Below are positions 35,958-46,151 of a DNA stretch of 64,000 nucleotides, piece after piece (the stretch's first letter is position 1; each line of letters opens with the position of its first letter). The notes below the pieces were generated by a model that worked only from the letters and a program-made list of their open reading frames with translations, had not been told where the DNA came from and made no database searches. Origin of the DNA: Celerinatantimonas diazotrophica (GTDB taxonomy: Bacteria > Pseudomonadota > Gammaproteobacteria > Enterobacterales > Celerinatantimonadaceae); the NCBI RefSeq assembly GCF_004339545.1, contig NZ_SMGD01000013.1:310001-374000 (forward strand). Direction: 5' to 3'. A program made the translations under genes and the position numbers.

Positions 35958-36509
35958 TCAATATACTAAAACAGCTCGACGGTTTTTTGCCATACCGGCT
36001 GCTGTGTGTGAATTATCAACAGGTTTTTCTTCACCATAACTGATCGTTGAGATCTGATCAGATGAAACCCCCAGACTTTCCAAGTATTGAGCTACAGCTT
36101 CAGCACGACGTTCCCCCAAAGCAATATTGTATGCAGGCGTACCGCGTTCATCAGTATTACCTTCAATCAAAACGTGTACCGATGGGTGATTGCGCAAAAA
36201 TGCTGCATGATCTTCCAACAATTTAATAAATTGACTTTTGATCGTGGATTTATCGAAGTCAAAATAAATCGTCTGATTCTGCTTAAGCTCATTCAACTGT
36301 TTCTGCTGGCGCTCTTGGGGAGTGAGAACCTGGCTAGCAGAACCAATTTGTACTCCATCTTGACCATTTTGCTGGCTACCATTTGAACTTGCTGAACCCG
36401 CTGTTTGACTTCCATTAGCACCTGATGTGCCAGTGTGAGTACTACATGCGGTTAACGCCCCTAAAGTCAGCGCAATCAGAAGGCCCTTACAGTAAGTTTG
36501 TAGTTGCAT
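35958..36509 (-). CDS. pal: Peptidoglycan-associated lipoprotein Pal
   Basis: Outer-membrane lipoprotein that grips peptidoglycan and TolB. It has 183 residues, with a lipoprotein signal ending LTACS (Cys22) and a Gly/Ser/Gln-rich tether. The OmpA-like domain has IYFDFDKSTIKSQF, EGNTDERGTPAYNIALGERRAEAV and the C-terminal KNRRAVLVY. The tether is longer than in E. coli Pal (173 residues). Confidence 0.95.
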   Translation of the reverse strand: MQLQTYCKGLLIALTLGALTACSTHTGTSGANGSQTAGSASSNGSQQNGQDGVQIGSASQVLTPQERQQKQLNELKQNQTIYFDFDKSTIKSQFIKLLEDHAAFLRNHPSVHVLIEGNTDERGTPAYNIALGERRAEAVAQYLESLGVSSDQISTISYGEEKPVDNSHTAAGMAKNRRAVLVY

Positions 36510-36536
36510 TTATTATTTCCTTTTATCAATAAAGTA

Positions 36537-37901
36537 TTAATTATTTGTTAAAAAAGGCGACCATGCTGGCGAACGAACATCTCCATCTCGAGCGGGCAAA
36601 GTTGCTTTAAAACGGCCATCGGTTGAAACCAACGCGAGCACCTGACGATTTTTCACAACAGTACTATAAATAATCATACTGCCATTCGGAGCAATACTTG
36701 GAGACTTGTCCAAAGAGGTATTAGTCAAAATTTGCATATAACCGGTTTTCAGATTTTGACGAGCAATGCGATACTGACCATTGGTACGATCAACCATCAC
36801 GATAAATTTATCATTAGGTGCAACTTCAGGACTTAAATTCATATCGCCTTCCCAAGTGACACGAGAAATTGAGTGATCACTGAGGTTATAGCGATAGATC
36901 TGTGGATTTCCCCCCCGTTCTGAGGTGAAAAAGATAGATTTACCATCATGCGACCAATTAGGCTCTGTATCGATTCGCGGGCTATTCGTCACTCGTGTCA
37001 GCTTGTGCGATGCTAAATTCTCGATATAAATTTCGGCATTACCATCTTTAGAAAGCACTAACGCCATATTTTTACCATCTGGCGACCATGCAGGGGCACT
37101 ATTAAGACCTGGATAATGAGGTAATTTATAACGCTTCGGCGGCTGGCCATTCACCCCCTGAAGATCTTGAATGTAGATATTCGCCCGACGATTTTCCAGA
37201 CTGACATAAGCTAATTGTTTGCCATCTGGTGACCAAGCAGGAGAGAGAATCGGTTGGTGTGAGCGCAATAGAACCTGCTCATTGTAACCATCATAATCAG
37301 CCACCCGCAGTTGATACGGATACTTCGCTTTAGGATTATAGACGACATAAGCAATACGAGTTAAAAATGCTCCGCGCTCTCCCGTGAGTGCCTTATACAC
37401 GTGATCAGAGATCAAATGAGCATACTGGCGTAATTGTTTGGCCCCAACAGTTCCACTTCGATCCAGCAAAATATGCTGATTATTCTGAACGAGTTGGTCA
37501 TTTTGCAATTTTGAAGTACCACCCATCTGTCCTTGGACGGCATCCACCAATTGATATTGAATCTGGTATTTACCAGGCGATGGTTCACTAATTTGACCGA
37601 CCAGAACGCCTTCAATTCCCATTGAAGCCCACTGCTGATAGTCGACTTTATCAGCCTGATGCGGTAATTGTGGCATTTTAGCCACAGCAATTGGATTAAA
37701 TTTGCCACTACGACGGAGATCATCAGCAATAACTTTGCTCACATTAGTGGGTAATGCTCCCGCCCCTGTCCATTTAAATGGGACAACCGCAACTGGTCGA
37801 GCAGAATCAACTCCCTGAGTAATCAAAATATCCAAGGCTGCATAGCTGCGTGAAGAAAGTAATAATAGCCCTAACGTGAGTAACGCTCTAAATTTCATCA
37901 T
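36537..37901 (-). CDS. tolB: Tol-Pal system protein TolB
   Basis: Periplasmic beta-propeller that shuttles between TolA and Pal. It has 454 residues with a signal peptide (about 1-22). The N-terminal domain begins [20 protein letters not shown]. The C-terminal six-bladed propeller has repeated [45 protein letters not shown] and [10 protein letters not shown] blades. It starts immediately after the tolA stop codon. Confidence 0.96.
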   Translation of the reverse strand: MMKFRALLTLGLLLLSSRSYAALDILITQGVDSARPVAVVPFKWTGAGALPTNVSKVIADDLRRSGKFNPIAVAKMPQLPHQADKVDYQQWASMGIEGVLVGQISEPSPGKYQIQYQLVDAVQGQMGGTSKLQNDQLVQNNQHILLDRSGTVGAKQLRQYAHLISDHVYKALTGERGAFLTRIAYVVYNPKAKYPYQLRVADYDGYNEQVLLRSHQPILSPAWSPDGKQLAYVSLENRRANIYIQDLQGVNGQPPKRYKLPHYPGLNSAPAWSPDGKNMALVLSKDGNAEIYIENLASHKLTRVTNSPRIDTEPNWSHDGKSIFFTSERGGNPQIYRYNLSDHSISRVTWEGDMNLSPEVAPNDKFIVMVDRTNGQYRIARQNLKTGYMQILTNTSLDKSPSIAPNGSMIIYSTVVKNRQVLALVSTDGRFKATLPARDGDVRSPAWSPFLTNN

Positions 37902-38807
37902 TTAACCACCGGGTTTAAGTGTAATATTCAAAACTTTCATTTTAGCGAACACATCTGCATCAGGTGAGACCGGAACCTGCTGAGTCTTATAAACAGCTGA
38001 TGTTGCAGCGTTACATGCTCTTGGGTCACCTTTTACATTACTGACATTTACAATAAAACCATTACGCGCCAAGGTCACGGTCAAATTACAGGTTTCACCT
38101 TTAAGTGAGCTGTCAATAATCACATTTTGCTGAATTGCCGCGGTGATCATGGCCTGATATTTTTGGATCTCAGACTGGATCTGACGATTACGCCGCGCCT
38201 GCTGTTCGGCTTTCATATCGTTCAGCAGTTGCTGCTCAGCCTGCTGCTTACGTTTTAATGCAGCTGCTTTTTCACGAGCCTTATGAGCCGCAGCTTCTTT
38301 AGCTTTACGCTCTGCTTCTGCTTTACGTTCGGCCGCCTCTTGTGCTTTACGCTTCGCCTCAGCTTTCGCCGCTGCTTGTTTAGCCGCTTTTTCCTTAGCT
38401 TCGGCTTCTTTACGCGCTTTCTCTGCTGCAGCAGCTTTCTGCTGGGCCAATTTACGCTCTAATTCAGCCTTTTTACGCTGCTGTTCTTCGCGTTGACGCT
38501 TGAGCTGCAACTGCTTGAGGCGTTTTTGCTGCTCTAACTCTTGTTTACGGGCCTGTTCTTGTCGCTTCTTAATCTCAGCTAGACGTTTTTGCTCAGCTTG
38601 TTGCTTTTTCAAACGTTCTTGCTTTAGACGCTCGACTTGTTGCTCAACTTGCTGCTGGGATACGGCAGTTGCCTGTATAATAGGCTTAGATTGACTCGCG
38701 CTCTGCTGTTGTGGCTCGTGAAATGAAAAAGACAATGAAAGTGCTGCAATCAACAGCACATGCAAAATGATTGAGATGACAATACTGAGACGATAAGATG
38801 ATTTCAA
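37902..38807 (-). CDS. tolA: Tol-Pal system protein TolA
   Basis: Inner-membrane protein that reaches through the periplasm and transmits the proton-driven force of TolQR. The 301 residues contain an N-terminal transmembrane helix (about 9-29) and a long helix rich in Lys, Ala, Gln and Glu (about 50-205). The C-terminal globular domain contains GETCNLTVTLARNGFIVNV with its cysteine pair. The start is TTG at 38807 behind AGGAT. It is shorter than E. coli TolA (421), the difference being in the central helix. Confidence 0.93.
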   Translation of the reverse strand: MKSSYRLSIVISIILHVLLIAALSLSFSFHEPQQQSASQSKPIIQATAVSQQQVEQQVERLKQERLKKQQAEQKRLAEIKKRQEQARKQELEQQKRLKQLQLKRQREEQQRKKAELERKLAQQKAAAAEKARKEAEAKEKAAKQAAAKAEAKRKAQEAAERKAEAERKAKEAAAHKAREKAAALKRKQQAEQQLLNDMKAEQQARRNRQIQSEIQKYQAMITAAIQQNVIIDSSLKGETCNLTVTLARNGFIVNVSNVKGDPRACNAATSAVYKTQQVPVSPDADVFAKMKVLNITLKPGG

Positions 38808-38824
38808 ACTTGCTAATCCTATTA

Positions 38825-39277
38825 CTAATGGTCATCCGGTTGAGTCATCAATCCGACCGATGGAACCCCGGCCTGTTGGCTCAATAGCTGCAATAAGGCT
38901 ATCACCTGCTCATAACGTGCGTTCTTATCCCCGCGCACGACGACAGGTCTATTTTTGTTGAGTTGCAATAGTGCCCGCACTTTAACAACCATCTGCTGTG
39001 CAGACAACTGTTTATGGGCATTAGCATTACTAGAACCATCATCTAAGAAATAATTACCATGTGCATCCACGGTCGCAACAAGTGGCGGCTGAGAATCTTT
39101 TGGCAGTGGCTGCGAATCAGCCTGAGGGAGATCGACTTTCACCCCCTGAGTAATCAGTGGCGCCGTCACCATAAAAATGATTAACAGCACAAGCATAACA
39201 TCGATATATGGCACAACATTAATTTCCGCGACAATTTTACGACGCGGACGGTAGTGACCTGGCATTGGTGTTCTCAC
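38825..39277 (-). CDS. tolR: Tol-Pal system protein TolR
   Basis: ExbD/TolR family, part of the proton channel with TolQ. It has 150 residues, one transmembrane helix, and the functional Asp in VPYIDVMLVLLIIFMV. ITQGVKVDLPQA follows. The start is GTG at 39277, overlapping the tolQ stop by four bases (GTGA); an ATG four codons later is an alternative. Confidence 0.94.
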   Translation of the reverse strand: MRTPMPGHYRPRRKIVAEINVVPYIDVMLVLLIIFMVTAPLITQGVKVDLPQADSQPLPKDSQPPLVATVDAHGNYFLDDGSSNANAHKQLSAQQMVVKVRALLQLNKNRPVVVRGDKNARYEQVIALLQLLSQQAGVPSVGLMTQPDDH

Positions 39278-39966
39278 GATTCACTCCGAGTTTGGTTATT
39301 CACCTGACGATACAAAATACCGTAAAACTCTTCCATGAAATTTGCATAATGGTTCTCGATCCGAGCCAGACGCGTTGTAAAACGGTTATAACCAATAACT
39401 GCCGGAATCGCTGCAAATAGCCCCATAGCAGTTGCGATCAATGCCTCGGCAATCCCTGGGGCAACCATCGATAACGTTGCTTGCTGAACATTTCCTAAGG
39501 CAATAAATGCACTCATAATTCCCCATACCGTTCCAAACAAGCCGATGTAGGGACTAATCGACCCAATGGTTGCCAGCATGGGTAACTGGTTTTCCAACTC
39601 TTCTAATTCTCGAGAAAAACTAACTCGCATAGACCGATAAGTACTATCTAAAATCGTATCGGGTTCTCGCTGACCACTTTTATGAAGCCGTGCATACTCT
39701 TTAAAGCCACTGTGAAAAATCTGTTCCATCCCCATCAAACGATCTGATCGAGCATTGCATTCTTGATAAAGCTTATTGAGATCAACACCAGACCAGAACT
39801 GTTTTTCAAATCGTCCGGAGGATTTTTGAGCATAGTTAAATTGTTTACGGCGATTAAGCATCATCGCCCATGAAATCACCGACATGGACAGCAAAATCAG
39901 CATAACAAGCTTAACTAAAATACTCGCTTGCATAAATAAACCGATGATTGAAATTTCAGAGTGCAC
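39274..39966 (-). CDS. tolQ: Tol-Pal system protein TolQ
   Basis: MotA/TolQ/ExbB family proton channel subunit of 230 residues with three transmembrane helices. The conserved region MLATIGSISPYIGLFGTVWGIMSAF and APGIAEALIATAMGLFAAIPAVIGYNRF are typical. The start is GTG at 39966, overlapping the ybgC end by 11 bases, so translation is coupled. Confidence 0.95.
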   Translation of the reverse strand: MHSEISIIGLFMQASILVKLVMLILLSMSVISWAMMLNRRKQFNYAQKSSGRFEKQFWSGVDLNKLYQECNARSDRLMGMEQIFHSGFKEYARLHKSGQREPDTILDSTYRSMRVSFSRELEELENQLPMLATIGSISPYIGLFGTVWGIMSAFIALGNVQQATLSMVAPGIAEALIATAMGLFAAIPAVIGYNRFTTRLARIENHYANFMEEFYGILYRQVNNQTRSES

Positions 39967-40366
39967 GCTGGAAGACCTCTTTCATTTTGGCTGGAATTAC
40001 TTTAGGTTTCATCAAGTTAGGATCAATCGACGCAATCATCACATCAGCACTGGCAATTAACTTTAGCGCTTGATTGTGAATCGATTGATGAAATAAAATC
40101 CCGACTCGACGTAATTTTTCTATCTCGGTTGTTACCGTCAACAACTCGTTAAAACGGGCCGGATGATGGTATTTAATATTAACTTCAGAAGCGACAAAAG
40201 CTAGCCCTTCGGCCATCAAAACATCTTGCTCATAGCCTAAATCTCTTAGCATTTCTGTTCTGCCACGCTCCATATATTTCAAATGGTTGGCGTGATATAC
40301 GATGCCTCCTGCATCAGTGTCCTCATAATAAACTCTTAGTGTTAACTGTGCCATCCGACTACACAT
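39956..40366 (-). CDS. ybgC: Acyl-CoA thioesterase YbgC
   Basis: Hotdog-fold thioesterase of 136 residues that opens the tol-pal operon. The active-site motif YYEDTDAGGIVYHANHLKYMERGRTEML carries the catalytic Asp. Its link to Tol-Pal function is unclear in all species. The start is ATG at 40366 with AAGGA close upstream; an ATG four codons later matches the family N-terminus equally well. Confidence 0.92.
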   Translation of the reverse strand: MCSRMAQLTLRVYYEDTDAGGIVYHANHLKYMERGRTEMLRDLGYEQDVLMAEGLAFVASEVNIKYHHPARFNELLTVTTEIEKLRRVGILFHQSIHNQALKLIASADVMIASIDPNLMKPKVIPAKMKEVFQRAL

Positions 40367-40580
40367 AAATCCTTATCAACTCACGCAATCGCTCTACTAT
40401 AACTGAATCAACTTTGTTTGTAAGGATAGGGAAAATACTTATTTACCTAGATGGTTAGATAATAATCTTAAAACCCATACCATTTTAACGATTTAACATG
40501 TCAAAAATTTGATACTAACCATGATTACCCGATTGATCTAAAATCGGCATCTGATTGATAGCTTTAATAAAAAACACGAA

Positions 40581-41588
40581 TTACGGTTGTGGTTTCACCT
40601 TACCAAAGTGCAAAAATGCCCGCTCTGTCGCTATTCGGCCGCGAGGGGTCCGCTGTAAAAAGCCCTGCTGAATCAAAAAAGGTTCCAGCACATCTTCAAT
40701 CGTTTCTTTATCTTCACCAATCGCTGCGGCTAAGTTATCTAAACCAACGGGCCCACCATCAAAGCGCTCAATCATCGTATTAAGCAATTTGGTATCCATA
40801 TAATCAAAACCAGCTTCATCAACGTTCAGCATTGCTAATGCCTGCGAAGCAATCTCACAATCAACAAATCCATCATGGCGCACATCCGCGAAATCTCGCA
40901 CTCTGCGCAACAGCCGGTTTGCAATTCGAGGGGTTCCTCGAGAACGTCTTGCAATTTCCTGAGCACCATCGGCACTCATCGACATATTCAAATAGTGGGC
41001 GCTGCGCGTGACAATCTGAGTTAAATCTTGCGTATTATAAAACTCTAGGCGCTGCACAATCCCAAACCGATCTCGAAGTGGCGAGGTTAGCATACCAGCT
41101 CGCGTTGTCGCACCAATCAAGGTAAATGGTGGGAGATCGAGTTTAATAGAACGGGCCGCCGGGCCCTCTCCAATCATAATATCCAGTTGATAGTCTTCCA
41201 TCGCTGGATACAAAACTTCTTCAACCACAGCACTTAAACGGTGAATTTCGTCAATGAACAATACATCTCCTGGTTCCAGATTCGTGAGCAAGGCTGCTAA
41301 ATCACCTGCTTTTTCTAAAACTGGCCCGGAAGTCGTTTTAATATTGACCCCCATTTCATTCGCCACAATATTTGCCAAAGTGGTTTTACCTAACCCCGGA
41401 GGACCAAAGATCAGCAAATGATCCAGAGCATCGCTCCGCCTGCGAGCAGCCTCAATAAAAATCCCCAATTGCTCACAGACATCCGCTTGACCGGTGTAAT
41501 CAGCGAGCGTCTTAGGACGCATGGCCCGATCGACAAATTCATCTTCTGTTTGAGCCACTGCGCTAATTAATCGATCTGATTCAATCAT
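40581..41588 (-). CDS. ruvB: Holliday junction branch migration helicase RuvB
   Basis: Hexameric AAA+ motor that drives branch migration with RuvA. It has 335 residues, Walker [10 protein letters not shown] at 62-70, Walker B FIDEIH, sensor 1 region [19 protein letters not shown], arginine finger [15 protein letters not shown], and a C-terminal winged helix ending [17 protein letters not shown]. It is 17 bases after ruvA. Confidence 0.96.
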   Translation of the reverse strand: MIESDRLISAVAQTEDEFVDRAMRPKTLADYTGQADVCEQLGIFIEAARRRSDALDHLLIFGPPGLGKTTLANIVANEMGVNIKTTSGPVLEKAGDLAALLTNLEPGDVLFIDEIHRLSAVVEEVLYPAMEDYQLDIMIGEGPAARSIKLDLPPFTLIGATTRAGMLTSPLRDRFGIVQRLEFYNTQDLTQIVTRSAHYLNMSMSADGAQEIARRSRGTPRIANRLLRRVRDFADVRHDGFVDCEIASQALAMLNVDEAGFDYMDTKLLNTMIERFDGGPVGLDNLAAAIGEDKETIEDVLEPFLIQQGFLQRTPRGRIATERAFLHFGKVKPQP

Positions 41589-41605
41589 GACAAAGATTAC
41601 CTAAA

Positions 41606-42226
41606 TTAAGAAACCATACTCTTTAGTGCCAAACGAATGAGCTGTTCACTCGTCAATCCATCACTTGAAAGCCTGTTAATCGTTTTTTCAGCCATCGCAG
41701 GTTTATAACCTAATGCCATCAGCGCTTCAATGGCTTCTTCTTTGGCACTCACGGGCTCTTGCATAAGAGTTTGTTCAGCAAAGGCGCTCGGTGCTAGCAA
41801 ACCATCAGTCGGTTCAACACTCCAGTTTTTGAGCCTATCTTTCATTTCAACCAGCAATCGTTCTGCTGTTTTTTTGCCCACACCGGGAAGTTTGGTCAGC
41901 GCACTAATATCATCATGATTAATGGCCTGAATAAATTGCTGAGTATTTAGGCCTGACAAAATAGCCAAGGCGACTTTCGGGCCAATGCCATTGACCTTAA
42001 TGAGCTCTCGAAACAAACGCCTTGAGGCTTCATCATGGAAACCATAAAGCAATTGAGCATCTTCACGAACAACAAAATGGGTAATTAAAGTGACCGTCTG
42101 GCCAATCTCCGGTAACTGATAAAAACAACTCATAGGCAGTTGCAGCTCATAACCGATCCCCGCCACATCAACCAATACATACGGGGGTTGTTTGTGTTCT
42201 AAAATTCCTCGAAGTCGTCCTATCAC
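41606..42226 (-). CDS. ruvA: Holliday junction helicase subunit RuvA
   Basis: Tetramer that holds the Holliday junction and recruits RuvB. It has 206 residues: an OB domain ([28 protein letters not shown]), tandem helix-hairpin-helix motifs ([39 protein letters not shown]), and a C-terminal RuvB-binding domain after a flexible linker. The start is GTG at 42226. ruvC, usually just upstream, is not here. Confidence 0.95.
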   Translation of the reverse strand: MIGRLRGILEHKQPPYVLVDVAGIGYELQLPMSCFYQLPEIGQTVTLITHFVVREDAQLLYGFHDEASRRLFRELIKVNGIGPKVALAILSGLNTQQFIQAINHDDISALTKLPGVGKKTAERLLVEMKDRLKNWSVEPTDGLLAPSAFAEQTLMQEPVSAKEEAIEALMALGYKPAMAEKTINRLSSDGLTSEQLIRLALKSMVS

Positions 42227-42385
42227 GATCTCATTTTCCGTTGCTTATAGTTGTGAATAGCTTAAACGGACACTGGATTAATATCCAGTGATTCTATTGG
42301 GGAATCAGGTCAGTTGAGTCTAAATTTATTTAATGATAAAATTATCATTAATGTAAGCCGAAAGAGACAGGGAATAGATTCCGAT

Positions 42386-42652
42386 ATGAATTCAAAATCT
42401 AAATTTTTAATCAGTTCACTACTTTTTGCTGTTAGTTTACCGGTAATGGCAACCAATATGACGATCAATATTAATAAAGCTAATGCTGAACAGCTAACCG
42501 AGCTTTCAGGTATTGGGCCTTCAAAAGCCAATGCCATCATCGCCTATAGAAAAGCGCACGGACCATTTAAAGATATTGCCGAGATAACCAAAGTCAAAGG
42601 AATTGGCCCCAAATTATTGGAGCATGACAAAACCCAACTGACGCTGAAATAG
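42386..42652 (+). CDS. ComEA-like helix-hairpin-helix DNA-binding protein
   Basis: 88 residues from the ATG at 42386. A signal peptide (about 1-23, ending PVMAT) is followed by a single ComEA/YbaV-type domain: INKANAEQLTELSGIGPSKANAIIAYRKAHGPFKDIAEITKVKGIGPKLLE. Periplasmic ComEA proteins bind incoming DNA in natural transformation of Vibrio, but many bacteria carry such proteins without competence. No other competence gene is adjacent. A TTG start at 42314 would hide the signal peptide and is rejected. Confidence 0.88.
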   Translation: MNSKSKFLISSLLFAVSLPVMATNMTININKANAEQLTELSGIGPSKANAIIAYRKAHGPFKDIAEITKVKGIGPKLLEHDKTQLTLK

Positions 42653-42667
42653 TCTTATTGTCTCGCG

Positions 42668-42691
42668 ATTGCCTGCTTGCATGCAGGCAAT
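42668..42691. terminator. Inverted repeat between convergent genes
   Basis: Nine-base perfect stem ATTGCCTGC / GCAGGCAAT with loop TTGCAT, 16 bases after the ComEA-like stop. There is no T run, so it is a probable but weak transcript end for the convergent genes. Confidence 0.45.
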
Positions 42692-42780
42692 TAGCCATAG
42701 AACTGCACCAAACTTACGCAACAATTCAACTCTCACCAGCTCAACAGCATAAATTGACGCACAACGGCTCATCGTTGCAG

Positions 42781-43746
42781 CTAATGCTGCTGGTAATAGT
42801 TGCTAAGGATCTGCCAGAAAGATTCGAGCTGGTCACAAGGAAGTTGATTAATACCAGCTGCGGCGGCTCGCCCACCGCCGTTGGGGAACTGTGAACAGAT
42901 TTCGTCAGCCCCACTACGCCGATTAATCGGTGCTCGCACACTCACAGTGTAGGTATCATCACCATTATCAGTAACCACACCATGAGCTCGCTCTGGATTC
43001 TGATTGGCCAATTCATTCCCATACACACCACTGACTCGACGACTCCAAGGCGCATCGGCCAATAAAATCACAACAGCATTATCACTCTGATAGACAATTG
43101 GCGAGTTTTTAGCTTTCGCCATATCGCGTTGATAGGCATCCTGTAAGTTAGTAAACACAGAATCTTTCAACAGCATCAACGCAAATGGATCAGGATAGGC
43201 CTGCAGCTGCTTATATAGTTCGGCAGGATGATAATGCAGGTCATTCACCTCGCGCCCATAGCCATTATAATTTAACAAAATGCCCAGCTCTTTAAGAAAA
43301 TTGGTTTGCTCTGTGGTTAAAGATAATGAGCGGGCAAGTTTTATCGCAGTTTCTGTTAAATTATCGCCAAATGCAGCGGCAACAGCCCAACTGCGATAAG
43401 CACCATTTAAATATTGATCCACCAACGTGCTAGTACATTGATATGGGTCCGGGTCAATGCGGGTCACTAGATTGGGGCTCAGGGGTATGTCACCACGACG
43501 GTGGTGATCAACGTAAAAAACGTGGGCGCCAGCCTCCAGAATTCGTTTTAGATCACGGCCATTTCGCTCTGCCGAGATATCTAAAACACAGACATTATCT
43601 CCCGCTGCCACATCAACTCTCTGTAATAACTGAATATCCCGCTTTACCCCTGTTACTAAGGTACTTTGCTGTGGATAACGCCATCGCAATTGGAGGAGCG
43701 CGACGATGCCATCGGCATCCCCATTAAAAACATCAATGTTACTCAT
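42781..43746 (-). CDS. DHH family phosphoesterase, coupled to cysC
   Basis: 321-residue member of the DHH superfamily. Motifs seen: [10 protein letters not shown] at 5-14 (metal-binding Asp residues), DISAERN near 56, [10 protein letters not shown] with the DHH triad at 80-82, and a C-terminal DHHA1-type loop [12 protein letters not shown] near 289. Relatives include NrnA, which degrades short oligonucleotides and dephosphorylates 3',5'-PAP. The start overlaps the cysC stop (43743-43746), making it the last gene of the sulfate activation operon. A PAP phosphatase role is therefore plausible but inferred from context only. Confidence 0.82.
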   Translation of the reverse strand: MSNIDVFNGDADGIVALLQLRWRYPQQSTLVTGVKRDIQLLQRVDVAAGDNVCVLDISAERNGRDLKRILEAGAHVFYVDHHRRGDIPLSPNLVTRIDPDPYQCTSTLVDQYLNGAYRSWAVAAAFGDNLTETAIKLARSLSLTTEQTNFLKELGILLNYNGYGREVNDLHYHPAELYKQLQAYPDPFALMLLKDSVFTNLQDAYQRDMAKAKNSPIVYQSDNAVVILLADAPWSRRVSGVYGNELANQNPERAHGVVTDNGDDTYTVSVRAPINRRSGADEICSQFPNGGGRAAAAGINQLPCDQLESFWQILSNYYQQH

Positions 43747-44357
43747 AAAGCACTCTGGCTAATTACTTGTTTTTCAACTAATGCAGCAACGACTTGTTGA
43801 GCACATTGCTCTATTGAATACTGGTCGGTTTTAAGATGAACTTCTGGGCTGTTTGGTATTTCATAAGCGGAGTCAATCCCAGTGAAATGCTTAATCTCGC
43901 CGCCCCGAGCTTTTTGATACAACCCTTTTGGATCTCGTGCTTCACAAACACTTAAAGGCGTATCCACAAATACTTCGATAAAACGCTCGCCGAGCAACTT
44001 ACGCGCTTGAACTCGGTCGTGAATAAAAGGACTAATAAATGCGGTACTAACCACTAACCCAGCATCAACCATCAACTTAGCAACTTCACTAATGCGACGA
44101 ATATTTTCAACTCGGTCATGATTGCTAAAGCCTAGATCACCATTCAGACCATGGCGAACATTATCACCATCGAGTACATAACTATGTACACCAAGCTGAT
44201 AAAGTTTGACATCAACGGCATTGGCAATCGTTGACTTACCTGAACCACTTAATCCTGTATACCACAACAAAACACTGCGATGTCCATTTAATTGCTGACG
44301 CTGTTCAAGACTGACCGAAGTCTGATGCCATGTCACATCCTGACTCACTTGCTTCAT
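43743..44357 (-). CDS. cysC: Adenylylsulfate kinase CysC
   Basis: Phosphorylates APS to PAPS with ATP. It has 204 residues, P-loop GLSGSGKST at 35-43, [22 protein letters not shown] and the lid region [22 protein letters not shown]. It lies after the SLC13 carrier gene and before the DHH phosphoesterase, whose start overlaps the cysC stop. Confidence 0.96.
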   Translation of the reverse strand: MKQVSQDVTWHQTSVSLEQRQQLNGHRSVLLWYTGLSGSGKSTIANAVDVKLYQLGVHSYVLDGDNVRHGLNGDLGFSNHDRVENIRRISEVAKLMVDAGLVVSTAFISPFIHDRVQARKLLGERFIEVFVDTPLSVCEARDPKGLYQKARGGEIKHFTGIDSAYEIPNSPEVHLKTDQYSIEQCAQQVVAALVEKQVISQSAL

Positions 44358-44420
44358 GATTTATCCTATCTGCCTGATGCAAAAGATGGTTAACCGAAGG
44401 AATCTTCTATCAAAAAGTTA

Positions 44421-46151
44421 CTAATGAAATACAATGGGCACAAATGTTACCACGATTACACCATAAACTAGAGCTAGAGGGCCACCCACTTTTAAAAAGT
44501 CACTTAACCGATAATGACCAGCATTGTAAACCATTAAGTTGGTCTGATAGCCATAAGGGCTAATAAAACTGGCACTAGCGGCATAAGCAACGACCATCAG
44601 TGGGCCAATTGGGTTAATACCAGCGGCTTGAGCCATTCCCCAAGCCAGAGGAAATACTAATGCAGCAGCGGCATTATTCGTAACAAGCTCGGTCAGCAAC
44701 CAGGTCACAATATATAGCATTGCAATCATCAACCAACCATAGCCCATATGCGCAATAGGAATTAACGCTTGAGTCAACTGGCCTGTTAACCCGCTGTTGG
44801 TTAATGCTTGGGAGAGCAATAACGCTGATGCGACAATTAACCATAATTGCCGTGGAAAACGGCGCACTAGTTCATTCACGCTAAGGCAATTGGAGAACAC
44901 CAAAACTCCCAATAAAATCACCATGCCTTTTAACAATGGAATTGCCCCTACGGCAGAAAGCAAAATAGCTAAAATAAAACCACCGATCGCCAGCCATTCT
45001 CGCCAGCCGGTTAAATGCTTAGAGATAGCAACCCCACTGAGATGGATGAAATTTTTTGCTAAATTGTCACGACTTGAAAAGTCCGGACCAACAGCCAGCA
45101 CCAAAAAATCACCACTGTGCAGTACAACTTCACCCAATTTACCAGAAACTGACTCACCGTCACGGCGAATAGCCACAACCGCAGCATCAAAACGCGAGCG
45201 AAAATTAACCGATTTTAAAGTCTTACCAATCAGTATGCTCTCTGGACGAATCACTACTTCGGTTAAATTTGAACCGAGTAAACCATTACTATCAGCGAAA
45301 GTATCCAGCCCAGGAAATTGACGCAACTGACTCACCTGAGCAACATCACCACTAAAGATAAGTCGGTCCCCGGCCTGAACCAATTGCCCTGGATGAACTG
45401 GACTCATCAAGTGCTTATCACGCACCAGTTCAGCAACAAACAATGATTCCAGATGGCGCAGGCCATTAGCTTCAAGACTCTTGCCTATCAATGGAGAATT
45501 TTCACCCACTTGGGTGTCAATCAAATAATGTTTATAGTGTCCTGGCTCAGTCGGATGCTCTGGCAACCAACGGATAGTCAAGAATAATACGCCACCACAG
45601 ACCAATACCAACAAACACCCAATAAGTGTGAAATCAAAAAAATGCAGACCACTGCCTCCCACACTGCGGTACATACTGCTGACAATTAAATTAGTAGACG
45701 TTCCAACTAAGGTTAATGTGCCCCCCAAAATTGCAGCATAAGAGAGCGGTAATAATAGCTTGCTGGGGGGGTGGTATGGATTATTACGCACGGGGGCTAA
45801 AAGGGAGGCAACAATGGCCGTATTATTTAAACATGCTGAACTTGCCGCCACTAATAAATACAGACGAAATCCACTAGTTGCCAGTGAAGGACGCAAGATA
45901 AATGTCGCTAAGACTCGTAACAAGCGTGTTTTTTCAAGAGCTAAGGAACACAAAACCAATAATGTCAGTGTCAATAATCCCGGGTTACTCATGGACGATA
46001 CTAACTGGTTAGTACTGACCAAATTGGTGGCATACAACACCAACATCACAACCGCAAATACGGCAGCAGGTTGGCGCTGAAAGCGGATCAAACCAATCAG
46101 CGTTGCCCCAAAGATGGTCAGAACAGCAATTGCAGATCCGGAAAAATACAT
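44421..46151 (-). CDS. SLC13-family permease with two TrkA-C domains, likely sulfate importer
   Basis: Inner-membrane carrier of 576 residues. Four to five helices come first, including the SNPGLLTLTLLVL and ASSACLNNTAIVASLLAP stretches. About 205-370 is cytosolic with two RCK_C/TrkA-C domains (VGENSPLIGKSLEANGL, RPESILIGKTLKSVNF). The second membrane half includes ELVTNNAAAALVFPLAWG and SASFISPYGYQTNLMV, where the paired NTA/NNA motifs form the substrate site. Placed within the cysD-cysN-cysC operon, it almost certainly brings in sulfate. It overlaps the cysN stop by one base. Confidence 0.87.
   Translation of the reverse strand: MYFSGSAIAVLTIFGATLIGLIRFQRQPAAVFAVVMLVLYATNLVSTNQLVSSMSNPGLLTLTLLVLCSLALEKTRLLRVLATFILRPSLATSGFRLYLLVAASSACLNNTAIVASLLAPVRNNPYHPPSKLLLPLSYAAILGGTLTLVGTSTNLIVSSMYRSVGGSGLHFFDFTLIGCLLVLVCGGVLFLTIRWLPEHPTEPGHYKHYLIDTQVGENSPLIGKSLEANGLRHLESLFVAELVRDKHLMSPVHPGQLVQAGDRLIFSGDVAQVSQLRQFPGLDTFADSNGLLGSNLTEVVIRPESILIGKTLKSVNFRSRFDAAVVAIRRDGESVSGKLGEVVLHSGDFLVLAVGPDFSSRDNLAKNFIHLSGVAISKHLTGWREWLAIGGFILAILLSAVGAIPLLKGMVILLGVLVFSNCLSVNELVRRFPRQLWLIVASALLLSQALTNSGLTGQLTQALIPIAHMGYGWLMIAMLYIVTWLLTELVTNNAAAALVFPLAWGMAQAAGINPIGPLMVVAYAASASFISPYGYQTNLMVYNAGHYRLSDFLKVGGPLALVYGVIVVTFVPIVFH

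Noticed and set aside
38200-38700. Repetitive coding stretch in tolA as a tandem repeat
   Set aside because: It is the normal Lys/Ala/Gln/Glu-rich central helix of TolA.
42332-42349. AATGATAAAATTATCATT as a Fur box ahead of the ComEA-like gene
   Set aside because: The palindrome is one base short of the 7-1-7 spacing and aligns poorly to the consensus in either frame.
42658-42894. Plus-strand frame after the ComEA-like gene
   Set aside because: Overlaps the C-terminal coding part of the DHH phosphoesterase and contains no recognisable domain.
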